This document shows positions 50,096 through 58,221 of a DNA stretch of 64,000 nt, in pieces. The stretch lies in the NCBI RefSeq assembly GCF_042665195.1, contig NZ_JBHTBW010000019.1, forward strand, positions 186,001 through 250,000, read 5' to 3'. The position numbers and the translations under genes are program-made. The notes under the pieces were generated by a model. That model searched no databases and was not told where the DNA came from. It saw only the letters and a program-made list of their open reading frames with translations. This DNA is from Laceyella putida. Its GTDB lineage: Bacteria; Bacillota; Bacilli; Thermoactinomycetales; Thermoactinomycetaceae. Position 1 is the first letter of the stretch. Every line of letters starts with the position of its first letter.

Positions 50096-50818
50096 ATGAT
50101 CAGCGAGTGGATGGATCAGTCGAACAAAACGGTGGTTTTCACCGGTGCAGGCATGTCAACGGAAAGCGGATTGCCTGATTTTCGTTCGGCGTTGCAGGGA
50201 ATGTGGCGCAACAAGGATCCGAAATATTATGCAAGTACATACGCGCTTACGCACGCACGGGCAGAGTTTATCCAATTTTACCGACAGCGGATAACGGGAT
50301 TGCTTGCCCATCGTCCGCATGTAGGACATCATTTGTTGGCGGAGTGGGAAAGGCGGGGGCGGGTGCAGGGAATTATCACCCAAAATGTGGATGGGTTTCA
50401 TCAAGCGGCGGGAAGCTTGCGGGTGGCCTCATTGCATGGAAATTTGAACCGATTGTTTTGCATGGGATGCCAAGCGACTTACCCGGCGGAACAATTTTTA
50501 ACCGATGCTGGAATCCACTGTCAATGCGGCGGATTTATTCGACCGGCTGTTGTCTTATTTGGTGAAGCGCTGCCGGATCATGAAGTGAGATTGGCGGAAG
50601 AATTGATTTCGGGTGTGGAGCTGTTGATCGTCCTCGGTTCGTCTTTGCAAGTGAGTCCCGCCAATCTGTTTCCCTTGCTGGCCAAAGAGCAGGGGGCAAA
50701 GCTGGTGATTGTCAATTGGGAGCCGACCGAATTTGACGAAGAAGCCGATTGGGTAGTGAACGGGAAGAAAATAGGGGATTGGTTGCAACAAGTTCACAGG
50801 GAATTGAATCAAAAATAA
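50096..50818 (+). CDS. NAD-dependent protein deacylase (Sir2 family)
   Basis: Sirtuin of 240 residues. TVVFTGAGMSTESGLPDFRS binds NAD. IITQNVDGFHQAAGS includes the catalytic His region. A zinc site is formed by CMGC and the CQCGG region, and VLGSSLQVSPAN follows. The ATG lies three bases after the spoIVB tail, with its AGAGGAGG inside that tail, so excision of the element would place it directly behind spoIVB. It may have its own promoter or depend on element transcripts now. Confidence 0.95.
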   Translation: MISEWMDQSNKTVVFTGAGMSTESGLPDFRSALQGMWRNKDPKYYASTYALTHARAEFIQFYRQRITGLLAHRPHVGHHLLAEWERRGRVQGIITQNVDGFHQAAGSLRVASLHGNLNRLFCMGCQATYPAEQFLTDAGIHCQCGGFIRPAVVLFGEALPDHEVRLAEELISGVELLIVLGSSLQVSPANLFPLLAKEQGAKLVIVNWEPTEFDEEADWVVNGKKIGDWLQQVHRELNQK

Positions 50819-50851
50819 GACTGCTGGTTAACCTAAACCAGCAGTCTTATT
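50814..50851. terminator. Strong bidirectional terminator
   Basis: A perfect 16-bp stem AATAAGACTGCTGGTT (50814-50829) with AACCAGCAGTCTTATT (50836-50851) lies between the convergent sirtuin and symporter genes. Confidence 0.9.
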
Positions 50852-50855
50852 TACA

Positions 50856-52127
50856 TTAGGCCGCTTTCTTTACTTCGGCCAGATAAGATTGTCCTTTTTG
50901 ATCGTCATACTGTTTTTCCCATTTGGACATCACAACCGCGGCCAAGGAGTTTCCGACGACGTTTACAACGGTGCGAGCCATGTCCATGATGCGGTCAACT
51001 CCCGCGATAAAGGCCAAGCCTTCCGCTGGAATTCCGACAACGTGGAGCGTAGCCAACAGCACGACGAAGGAGACGCCGGGCACCCCTGCAATCCCTTTCG
51101 AAGTAACCATCAGCGTTAACAGCAAGGTCACTTGTTGGGTAATGGAGAGATCGATTCCGTACATCTGTGCGATGAAAATGGCGGCAATCGCTTGATATAG
51201 CGTAGAGCCATCCAAGTTGAACGAGTATCCGGTCGGAATGACGAAGGAAGTGATCGCTTTCGGACAGCCGAATCTCTCCATCTTCTCGATCAATTTAGGC
51301 AGTACCGTCTCCGAACTGGAGGTGGAGTAAGCCAAGATCAATTCGTCTTTCAAGATCCGGATCATCGAGAAAATGTTGATGCCGAACAAACGGGCGGTGA
51401 GGCCGAGGACGACGATCACGAAGAAGATCATCGCCAAGTACACCAGAATAACCAGCTTGCTCAATGGGATCAGGGACTGCAAACCGAATTTGGACACCGT
51501 AACCCCAATCAGCGCAAATACACCAAATGGAGCGAACTTCATAATCGTGTTGGTGACATAGAACATCGCGTCAGCGACGCCTTGGAAGAACTGCAGCACC
51601 GGTTTGCCGCGTTCGCCGATGGCGGCGACGCCAAGACCAAACATGACGGAGAAGAAGATGATGGCCAACATGTCCCCTTCAGCCAAAGAGGAGAACAAAT
51701 TCTTTGGCACGATATTGACAAACGTTTCCACAAAACCGTGATTTTCCACTTCGCTGGTGGTATCTACATATTTTTGAATATCTGTTTTTTGAATCGCTTT
51801 CATGTCGACGCCGGCACCAGGCTGGAAGACATTGGCGACAACCAAGCCGACGAGCAGGGCGATCGTGGTGATAATCTCAAAATAGAGAATGGTTTTACCG
51901 CCGATCTTACCAAGCTTTTTGATATCCCCCACACCGGCAACGCCGACCACGATACTGGCGATAACGATCGGAATCACGATCATCTTGATCAAACGCAAGA
52001 AGATATCCCCGATCGGTTGCAGGTAACTTTCTATGTTGGGATTTCCATAGAATGCGGCGCCGACAGCAATACCAAGAATAAGCCCGATCAAGATTTGCCA
52101 AGCTAAACCGATTTTTTTCTTTTTCAT
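50856..52127 (-). CDS. Dicarboxylate/amino acid:cation symporter (GltP/GltT type)
   Basis: Membrane transporter of 423 residues of the DAACS family, which takes up glutamate, aspartate or C4-dicarboxylates with H+ or Na+. Signature regions: LAYSTSSSETVLPKLIEKMERFG (serine-rich loop), FVIPTGYSFNLDGSTLYQ, and FIAGVDRIMDMARTVVNVVGNSLAAVVMSKWE. GAGGTGG precedes the ATG. Exact substrate preference cannot be read from sequence. Confidence 0.93.
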   Translation of the reverse strand: MKKKKIGLAWQILIGLILGIAVGAAFYGNPNIESYLQPIGDIFLRLIKMIVIPIVIASIVVGVAGVGDIKKLGKIGGKTILYFEIITTIALLVGLVVANVFQPGAGVDMKAIQKTDIQKYVDTTSEVENHGFVETFVNIVPKNLFSSLAEGDMLAIIFFSVMFGLGVAAIGERGKPVLQFFQGVADAMFYVTNTIMKFAPFGVFALIGVTVSKFGLQSLIPLSKLVILVYLAMIFFVIVVLGLTARLFGINIFSMIRILKDELILAYSTSSSETVLPKLIEKMERFGCPKAITSFVIPTGYSFNLDGSTLYQAIAAIFIAQMYGIDLSITQQVTLLLTLMVTSKGIAGVPGVSFVVLLATLHVVGIPAEGLAFIAGVDRIMDMARTVVNVVGNSLAAVVMSKWEKQYDDQKGQSYLAEVKKAA

Positions 52128-52363
52128 AAAACCACCTCACGCATAACTTGATAAATGAAAGAAATTTATACTCGCAATAATAAAATAACATGATCATAAC
52201 ATTTGACTTAGTCAATAATCGCACGTTAAACATGTTAAATTATTTTACGTTGTAAATCAACCTTTATAACAATAATAATATTAGTTAGAAAAGAGATTAT
52301 ATTTTTTATCGTTGCAAAAAAGAAAACCGAATGGCAAACATGGCCATTCAGATGGGTGCGGTT
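52128..52363. other. AT-rich intergenic region
   Basis: It holds the upstream region of the symporter (minus strand) and, at 52329-52350, GAATGGC/GGCCATTC. On the minus strand this forms a terminator with a TTTTCTTTTTT tail for the next small gene. Confidence 0.5.
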
Positions 52364-52507
52364 CTATGTAGATGGACGATCAGGACCGGTTAATTTTTTA
52401 TCACTGACAAAGGTCTTGGTCCCAGTCGTTTTCATCGCGGGTGACGCTTGTTTGTTTTCCCGCTCTTTCTGTTGTTGTTCAATGCTTCGGAAATCACGTT
52501 GTTTCAT
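52364..52507 (-). CDS. 47-residue hydrophilic protein
   Basis: Minus-strand frame with ATG 52507 behind AAGGAGGCG. The product begins KQRDFRSIEQQQKERENKQ and continues ASPAMKTTGTKTFVSDKKL, ending TGPDRPST. It is polar, lacks a membrane segment and is followed by a terminator. I do not recognise the family; small spore-associated proteins can look like this. It lies divergent from and just upstream of spo0A. Confidence 0.6.
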   Translation of the reverse strand: MKQRDFRSIEQQQKERENKQASPAMKTTGTKTFVSDKKLTGPDRPST

Positions 52508-52641
52508 TTTTAATCGCCTCCTTAGTTTGTATGGTTCTTCAAATGGGTAAAAGATATTCGATGAAGATAAATGGTTTATTACTAAAGTGAAATAATGATT
52601 TCCCGAGATTTACAAATTTTCCGTATTCAACACCGGAAATT

Positions 52642-52670
52642 GCAGGAAGATTTTCTCGTTTGTCGAATGG
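52642..52670 (+). promoter_or_regulatory. Sigma-H promoter of spo0A with overlapping 0A box
   Basis: GCAGGAAGA (52642-52650) matches the sigma-H -35 and GTCGAATGG (52662-52670) the -10, with 11 bases between. TTTGTCGAA at 52659-52667 is an exact Spo0A box overlapping the -10. In B. subtilis spo0A is transcribed from a sigma-H promoter under Spo0A feedback. Confidence 0.75.
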
Positions 52671-52710
52671 AAAAAAGGAAACTGGTATGGATGATTAGGA
52701 GGGTCTCTCA

Positions 52711-53496
52711 TTGAATCAGATCCGGGTCATATTAGCGGATGACAATCGGGAATTCGCCGAGCTCTTAAAAGAGCATCTCATGAACCAAGGGGATATCGAG
52801 GTGATCGGAGTTGCTCACCATGGTGGCGAAGTGATTGACATGATTAAACAGCGGGTACCGGATGTACTCGTATTGGATATTATCATGCCACATCTGGATG
52901 GTTTGGGCGTATTGGAACAAATCCAACAGATGAACTTGCAACCAGTGCCCAAAGTGATTATGTTGACCGCATTTGGGCAAGAAAACATAACGCAGCGAGC
53001 GGTGGAACTTGGTGCTTCTTATTACATACTCAAACCATTTGATTTGGATGTGCTAACCCATCGAATCAGGCAGATGAAGGGGATCAGCGGCAAGGCGTCG
53101 TTTGTGAAGGCGGCGCAGGTGAGCGTGTCTGCTCCACGGGCGAATAACTTGGATGCCAATATCACCAACGTGATCCATGAGATTGGCGTGCCGGCCCATA
53201 TCAAAGGCTACCTCTACTTACGGGAAGCGATTTCCATGGTTTATAACGAAGTCGACCTGCTCGGGGCGATTACCAAGTCGTTATACCCACGGATCGCGGA
53301 AAAGTACAATACCACCCCAAGCCGTGTGGAACGGGCCATCCGCCATGCGATTGAGGTGGCTTGGAGCCGGGGAAACATGGACTCCATTCGCAATCTGTTT
53401 GGTTATACCATCAATGTGTCGAAAGCGAAGCCGACCAACAGCGAGTTCATTGCGATGGTCGCCGATAAATTGCGGATTGAACACAAAGTTGGCTAG
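52711..53496 (+). CDS. spo0A: Sporulation master regulator Spo0A
   Basis: Response regulator of 261 residues. The receiver domain has the acidic pocket ILADDNREF, the phosphorylation aspartate in VLVLDIIMPHLDG, T in VIMLTAFGQ and the switch lysine in YYILKPFDLD. The C-terminal Spo0A domain reads VIHEIGVPAHIKGYLYLREAI through TTPSRVERAIRHAIEVAWSRGNMDSIRNLFGYTI. TTG start behind GGAGGG. In most relatives it is next to spoIVB; here 2.6 kb of other genes and the 22-kb element intervene. Confidence 0.97.
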   Translation: MNQIRVILADDNREFAELLKEHLMNQGDIEVIGVAHHGGEVIDMIKQRVPDVLVLDIIMPHLDGLGVLEQIQQMNLQPVPKVIMLTAFGQENITQRAVELGASYYILKPFDLDVLTHRIRQMKGISGKASFVKAAQVSVSAPRANNLDANITNVIHEIGVPAHIKGYLYLREAISMVYNEVDLLGAITKSLYPRIAEKYNTTPSRVERAIRHAIEVAWSRGNMDSIRNLFGYTINVSKAKPTNSEFIAMVADKLRIEHKVG

Positions 53497-53908
53497 CTTC
53501 AAATCCTGAAAACGTCCTCAACCGATTTGCCATGCAGCGGAGCGTTATTTCTTGAAAAGGTTTTACAGAAACAGCCATCTGAAAGCCTACGGTTTTAATC
53601 GTGGGCTTTCAGATGGCGTCTCAACTCTGTCAGTTGATGATGTTGCAATAACCTCTGGACAGGAGCCAACGATGTTACCGTTTGTGATACATTGGGTAAC
53701 TTCGGTGGCTCCTTTTTGTTTCGCCAATAAAAGAATGATTAAAATAAAATTCATATTTAAGTGAGGATTTCACTTCTCTCCTCATTTATGATAAGGTCAT
53801 AATACCAGCTACTAATTTGCCCATTTGATCAAGAAGGCCCACATAATCTGAACCCGCTCTAGCCGATACTGTTGTTAGATGATTACATAACCATTGGGGT
53901 GCGAGCAA
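53497..53908. other. Intergenic region with two strong hairpins
   Basis: GCCATCTGAAAGCC (53574-53587) and GGCTTTCAGATGGC (53604-53617) form a perfect 14-bp stem whose apical ACGGTTTTAATCGTGGG recalls IS200/IS605 end hairpins. A terminator follows at 53662-53717. No gene is seen between spo0A and 53909. Confidence 0.5.
53662..53717 (+). terminator. Terminator downstream of spo0A
   Basis: GGAGCCA (53662-53668) pairs with TGGCTCC (53706-53712), with an inner TGTTACC/GGTAAC stem, and ends in TTTTTG. Confidence 0.75.
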
Positions 53909-54094
53909 ATGACAGGCTATCAGATCATAAGGGTATAGCTGGATGAACACGGTTTCTTTACGCAGGTATATGTGGATGATAAGATTTATGCGGATCGCAA
54001 CGAAGCGGAGAAAAGTGTAACCAAGCTGATGGAGACAGACAAACGGATGAAAGCTTATCGAATCAAAGAGGTTACCATTTTGCCGAAACAGTAA
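53909..54094 (+). pseudogene. Small protein gene with in-frame TAG
   Basis: ATG 53909, behind TTGGGGTG, opens TGYQIIRV, then TAG at 53936. The same frame continues LDEHGFFTQVYVDDKIYADR, NEAEKSVTKLMETDKRMKA, ending ..LPKQ at TAA 54092, where a terminator follows. The protein-like continuation suggests a single nonsense mutation in a roughly 61-residue gene, amber readthrough, or a sequencing error. Family not recognised. Confidence 0.5.
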
Positions 54095-54098
54095 AGAG

Positions 54099-54147
54099 AC
54101 AACCAGCCGTCCCATTATCCTGCGCGAATGGCTGGTTGTGCGTTTTT
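54099..54147. terminator. Terminator between convergent small genes
   Basis: ACAACCAGCC (54099-54108) and GGCTGGTTGT (54130-54139) form a perfect stem, followed by GCGTTTTTG. Confidence 0.8.
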
Positions 54148-54151
54148 GTGT

Positions 54152-54391
54152 TCATTTCACCTCGACGCGTTCATTGCGGTAAAGCAGGAGGCGATGTTCA
54201 CGGCGAACCGCTTCAATCTCCCGCAAGAGTCGGCGTGCCCCTTCGTAATCACGCGCTTGCAAAGATTGGCGATATCGCTTTTCCAATGGGGCGATCACAT
54301 CGCGATAAAACAGATTGGCTTGGTTCGTGTAGCGGGGTTTCGGCGGATTATTCGTTTTTTTCTCTTTCTTATACGCCTTGTTTTTGGTCAT
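54152..54391 (-). CDS. 79-residue basic helical protein of unknown function
   Basis: Start ATG 54391 with AGGTGG upstream. Very basic N-terminus (TKNKAYKKEKKTNNPPKPRY) and a helical C-terminal half (RDVIAPLEKRYRQSLQARDYEGARRLLREIEAVRREHRLLL). A longer upstream frame merely shadows the superoxide dismutase gene. Unrecognised; it lies 22 bases downstream of the SOD gene on the same strand and may be cotranscribed. Confidence 0.6.
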   Translation of the reverse strand: MTKNKAYKKEKKTNNPPKPRYTNQANLFYRDVIAPLEKRYRQSLQARDYEGARRLLREIEAVRREHRLLLYRNERVEVK

Positions 54392-54413
54392 GGAAACCAC
54401 CTGCCTCGAGCGT

Positions 54414-55388
54414 TTAATAGGGTTGCCAGAGAATTTGGCGGGCGATGCGGAAACGTTCGCTGACATGGGGCCAGTTGACCACATGCCACCAAGCGTCAAT
54501 ATATTCTTTTCTCTTGTTGGGGTACTTAAGGTAATAGGCATGTTCCCATACATCGAGCGGCAGGAGTGGAATGACATCCTGTTGGGACAAGTTTTGGTGT
54601 TTTTCCGCTTGCAAGATTTCGAGATGTTGGGCGCGGGGGCTCCAAACCAAGATGGCCCAGCCACCGCCTTCCACTTTCTCCGCGGCTTCGGAAAAATGCT
54701 GTTTAAACGCCTCAACACTGCCAAAATCTTGGATGATTTGTTTCCTGAGCGCGCCTGTGGGCTCGCCCCCACCGCGTGGACTCATGCTTTCCCAGAAGAG
54801 CGTATGGAGATAATGGCCAGCCCCGTTAAAAGCGGCTTCCCTCTCCCAATGCTTGATCAGCGAAAAGTCTCCCGTTTGCCGTGCGTGCTCCATCATGTTC
54901 TCCGCTGTGTTCAGGTCATCTACATATTTTTTGTGATGTTCGTCATGATGAATGCGCATCGTTTTTTCGTCGATATAGGGTTCCAGCGCATCGTAGGGAT
55001 AAGGCAGAGGGGGGAGTTGATGTTTTCCGATGGGCACCGGCTGATAAGCGATGGAAGTGGCTGCATCCCGTGGGTCAGTGCCTCCCTCGCTCGGATGATT
55101 GGAGGTTGAGGCAGAGGGTGATGCGGGAGCACAATACAACAAGGGTGTGCATTGCTTTAGCCAATGGTTCCATTGTTGCTCTCCATATGCTCTGAGATAC
55201 GGGTTTGGGGTGAAGAGAGTGTGCTCTATGTGGGTAAGTTGTTCCTGCAATTGGGACAACAGCTCGAGCTGTTCTTGATCGGTTGTCGCTTGAGATCGTT
55301 GGTTGAGCCAGTTGCGGAAAAAGGAGATAGATGAGGCTATCGGTCCATGGGACTGGCGGGCATTCCAGATAGACTGTGGATAAACCAT
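54414..55388 (-). CDS. sodF: Fe/Mn superoxide dismutase with N-terminal extension (SodF-like)
   Basis: Protein of 324 residues. The C-terminal 200 are a normal Fe/Mn SOD: ligand His regions MRIHHDEHHKKYVDDLN and GAGHYLHTLFWESMSP, then GGGWAILVW and PLDVWEHAYYLKYPNKRKEYIDAWW with the Asp and His ligands. The first 120 residues are an extra helical and Ser/Pro-rich domain, as in Bacillus SodF. It removes superoxide; the extension may target it to the membrane or spore. Confidence 0.88.
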   Translation of the reverse strand: MVYPQSIWNARQSHGPIASSISFFRNWLNQRSQATTDQEQLELLSQLQEQLTHIEHTLFTPNPYLRAYGEQQWNHWLKQCTPLLYCAPASPSASTSNHPSEGGTDPRDAATSIAYQPVPIGKHQLPPLPYPYDALEPYIDEKTMRIHHDEHHKKYVDDLNTAENMMEHARQTGDFSLIKHWEREAAFNGAGHYLHTLFWESMSPRGGGEPTGALRKQIIQDFGSVEAFKQHFSEAAEKVEGGGWAILVWSPRAQHLEILQAEKHQNLSQQDVIPLLPLDVWEHAYYLKYPNKRKEYIDAWWHVVNWPHVSERFRIARQILWQPY

Positions 55389-55491
55389 GTGCTTCCCCTC
55401 CTCACATCGTCATCCTCAGGTTATGTGCCCAGCGGGGAATGGGTGAATGACAGCACAAAAAAACATCCGCCCATTTATGCGGATGCCCCAT

Positions 55492-55773
55492 TTAGTGACC
55501 CGGTTTGTTGTGGTGGGTTGGCTCGTTTTTCTTGCCGATGAGTCGGGGTTGGATTCGCTTTCGTTTGCGGTCATGGTGAAAGAGAAACCCGCCGATCAGG
55601 GCCAAACCCATGATGAGAAGGGTAAGTCCGCCCAAGAAAGGAAGCCAAGCCATTCCCCGGCCGCCAAAGGCGTTGAATAAGACGTCCCGCATCAATGTCC
55701 AACCGTATATGGCGAGCACGCCGGGCACACACATGAGCAGGATCGCGATAATCCGTTGATAAACTGGTTTCAT
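55492..55773 (-). CDS. yqzF: DUF2627 membrane protein (YqzF-like)
   Basis: Protein of 93 residues from ATG 55773 (the longer frame adds an unsupported nine). Two membrane helices (IIAILLMCVPGVLAIYGWTLMRDVLF and WLPFLGGLTLLIMGLALIGGFLFHHDRKRKR). DUF2627/YqzF is typically divergent from bkdR, as here. Function unknown. Confidence 0.8.
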   Translation of the reverse strand: MKPVYQRIIAILLMCVPGVLAIYGWTLMRDVLFNAFGGRGMAWLPFLGGLTLLIMGLALIGGFLFHHDRKRKRIQPRLIGKKNEPTHHNKPGH

Positions 55774-55956
55774 GTTGTATCCGTCCTTTCTGTATATCAA
55801 GGCTAATAGTAACGCAATTTAGCGTTTATGGCTAGCCGTCCCCGGTACTGTTTACCTTACTGGTGTCCAAACATCCAAGTCAATGGGGCGAAACAACGTT
55901 TGCAGCAAACAGAGTATGGTAAGATAGGGGACGGATGGAAGAAAGGAGGGAGACGA

Positions 55957-57996
55957 TTGCAATCCTTTTTGATCGTTGGCGGTGGCAAAGGCGGAAAAGC
56001 CATCTTAGAAACCCTTTCCTCAGTCGATTTTGTTCGTGTGATTGGTGTGGTCGACTTATTGTCAGATGCTCCCGCGATGGTGGAGGCGCGTAAACAAGGG
56101 ATTCCGACCTCTGCGGATGTGGAAAGTTTTCTGACTCCCCCTCCTGATGTGATTTTGGAAGTGACGGGTCGAAGAGATGTGTTGGAGCGTTTGATGTCCT
56201 TGGATTTGCCCAAAACCCATGTGATTTCGGGAGCCATTGCCCAATTGATGGTCAAGCTGGTGGATCAGGCCTGGAAACGGAGGCAAAACGAGTTGGAGGC
56301 GATCATCAACTCCACGCATGATGGCATGATCGCCGTCAATCAACGCGGTGAGGTGACGCTGTTCAATAAGGCGGCGGAGCGGATGATCGGCATTGAAGCG
56401 GGACAAGCCTTAGGGCGACCGGTGACCCAAGTGATTTCCAACACGCGCTTGGATTATGTTCTCAAGCAGGGAGTCAGTGAGTTGAATCGGCGGCAAACAT
56501 TGGAAAATGGGCTGGAGATTATCACCAACCGCGTGCCGGTCAAAGGGCAGGATGGAAACGTGATTGGCGCCGTTGCCGTTTTCCGGGATATTAGTGACAT
56601 CAAGCAGCTGACACAGCAAGTGCTTGATCTGGAAAGCATGAGAAGCTTGCTGCAAGCGATTATCAACTCGTCTGATGATGCCATCTCAGTGGTGGATGCC
56701 GAGGGGATGGGGATGTTAATCAATCCCGCCTACTCCAGATTAACTGGCTTATCTCCTGAACAGGTGATTGGCAAACCGGCGGAAACGGATATATCCGAAG
56801 GGGAAAGCATGCACAAAAAAGTGTTGAAAACGCGCCAGCCGGTACGCGGGGTTCATATGAAAGTGGGGCCGCATCACAAAGAAGTGGTGGTGAATGTGGC
56901 TCCGATCATCATTGGTGAAGAGCTAAAAGGCAGTGTGGGCATTATTCACGATGTGACCGAGCTTAAACAACTGAACCGGGATTTGGAACGGGCGCGGCGC
57001 ATCATTCGCACACTGGAGGCAAAGTATACATTTGAGGATATCATTGGCAGCAGCGAGTCGATGCGCCATTCGCTCTTGCAAGCCAAACAAGCGGCGCAAA
57101 CCCGGGCGACCGTGTTGTTGAGGGGGGAATCGGGCACAGGGAAAGAGTTGTTTGCCCATGCGATACACAATGCGAGTGACCGGAAGTACAGCCAATTTGT
57201 GCGGGTCAATTGCGCCACCCTTTCGGAGACGTTGCTGGAAAGTGAATTGTTTGGATATGAAGAGGGGGCTTTTACCGGAGCGAAACGCGGCGGAAAAAAA
57301 GGGCTGTTCGAAGAAGCGAGCGGCGGCACCATTTTTTTGGATGAAATCGGAGAATTGAGTTTAAGCACGCAAGCGAAGTTGTTGCGGGTATTGCAAGAAA
57401 AAGAGGTGCTCCGGGTGGGGGGCACGAAATCGATTCCCGTCGATGTGCGTGTCATCGCGGCGACCAATGTATATTTGGAAAAAGCGATTCAAGAAAAACG
57501 GTTCCGCGAGGATTTGTATTATCGCCTGAATGTCCTGCCGATCCATATTGCCCCTCTGAGGATGCGGAAAGAAGATTTGCATGATTTGGCTTTGCACCTG
57601 ATCAAAAAGTTTAACCAGGAGTATGGGCGGCAAGTGAATGAGATTGATGTTGACGCCATTCACGCTTTATCGCAGTATGATTGGCCGGGAAATGTGCGCG
57701 AGCTGGAGAATGTCTTGGGACGGGCGATGATCAACATGGCGTTTAATGAAACGACGATGAAACGGAACCACATTCCCCCGCTTGATCTGACGCGCATGTC
57801 GCAACCGGAGACGATGGCGGCGATTCCCGATACAACAAGTGACAAAATGCTTAAAGATGTGTTGGCGGAAGCAGAACGGAAACATATCACCCAAGTTTAT
57901 CTGGAGTGCGGTCAAAATAAAACAGAAACGGCGCGGCGGTTGGGGGTTTCCATCCGAAGCCTTTATTACAAACTGGAACGATATGGACTTCTATAA
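55957..57996 (+). CDS. bkdR: Sigma-54 dependent regulator of the bkd operon
   Basis: Protein of 679 residues from TTG 55957 behind AAAGGAGGGAG. Domains in order: an N-terminal Rossmann-like segment (FLIVGGGKGGKAILETL); two PAS domains near residues 140-240 and 265-370; an AAA+ domain with Walker A GESGTGKE, the sigma-54 contact loop EGAFTGAKRGGKKG and GGTIFLDEIGELSLSTQAKLLRVLQ; and a Fis-type helix-turn-helix ending SIRSLYYKLERYGLL. It activates the sigma-L promoter at 58115-58132 for branched-chain amino acid and keto acid catabolism. Confidence 0.95.
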   Translation: MQSFLIVGGGKGGKAILETLSSVDFVRVIGVVDLLSDAPAMVEARKQGIPTSADVESFLTPPPDVILEVTGRRDVLERLMSLDLPKTHVISGAIAQLMVKLVDQAWKRRQNELEAIINSTHDGMIAVNQRGEVTLFNKAAERMIGIEAGQALGRPVTQVISNTRLDYVLKQGVSELNRRQTLENGLEIITNRVPVKGQDGNVIGAVAVFRDISDIKQLTQQVLDLESMRSLLQAIINSSDDAISVVDAEGMGMLINPAYSRLTGLSPEQVIGKPAETDISEGESMHKKVLKTRQPVRGVHMKVGPHHKEVVVNVAPIIIGEELKGSVGIIHDVTELKQLNRDLERARRIIRTLEAKYTFEDIIGSSESMRHSLLQAKQAAQTRATVLLRGESGTGKELFAHAIHNASDRKYSQFVRVNCATLSETLLESELFGYEEGAFTGAKRGGKKGLFEEASGGTIFLDEIGELSLSTQAKLLRVLQEKEVLRVGGTKSIPVDVRVIAATNVYLEKAIQEKRFREDLYYRLNVLPIHIAPLRMRKEDLHDLALHLIKKFNQEYGRQVNEIDVDAIHALSQYDWPGNVRELENVLGRAMINMAFNETTMKRNHIPPLDLTRMSQPETMAAIPDTTSDKMLKDVLAEAERKHITQVYLECGQNKTETARRLGVSIRSLYYKLERYGLL

Positions 57997-58003
57997 GTCT
58001 GCA

Positions 58004-58060
58004 TAATTTTGCATGCACATGGATGCAGGAGGTCTGCAAGGGCTTGCAAATGATTTTATT
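58004..58060. promoter_or_regulatory. Probable BkdR upstream activating sequence
   Basis: CTGCATAATTTTGCATGCAC and ATGGATGCAG carry an inverted CTGCAT/ATGCAG pair, and TGCAAGGGCTTGCAAATG adds further half-sites. It lies 55-110 bases upstream of the sigma-54 promoter, the usual place for an enhancer. Confidence 0.5.
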
Positions 58061-58114
58061 TAGGTATGAAATGGATAGAGCGGAAGAATCGAACTTTTGT
58101 TACCTGCCGATTAG

Positions 58115-58132
58115 TTGGCATTGCATTTGCAT
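58115..58132 (+). promoter_or_regulatory. Sigma-54 (SigL) promoter of the bkd operon
   Basis: TTGGCATTGCATTTGCAT: the GG at 58117-58118 and GC at 58129-58130 have the required -24/-12 spacing of 10 intervening bases. It lies 90 bases before the ptb start and directly follows the sigma-54 activator gene. Confidence 0.9.
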
Positions 58133-58221
58133 ATATGGTATTGCGACCGACTAATCAGAGAAAACTATTTTTGACCCAAATTAAAAACAGACAAATATAG
58201 TCGGAAAAAGAGGTGTGTACG

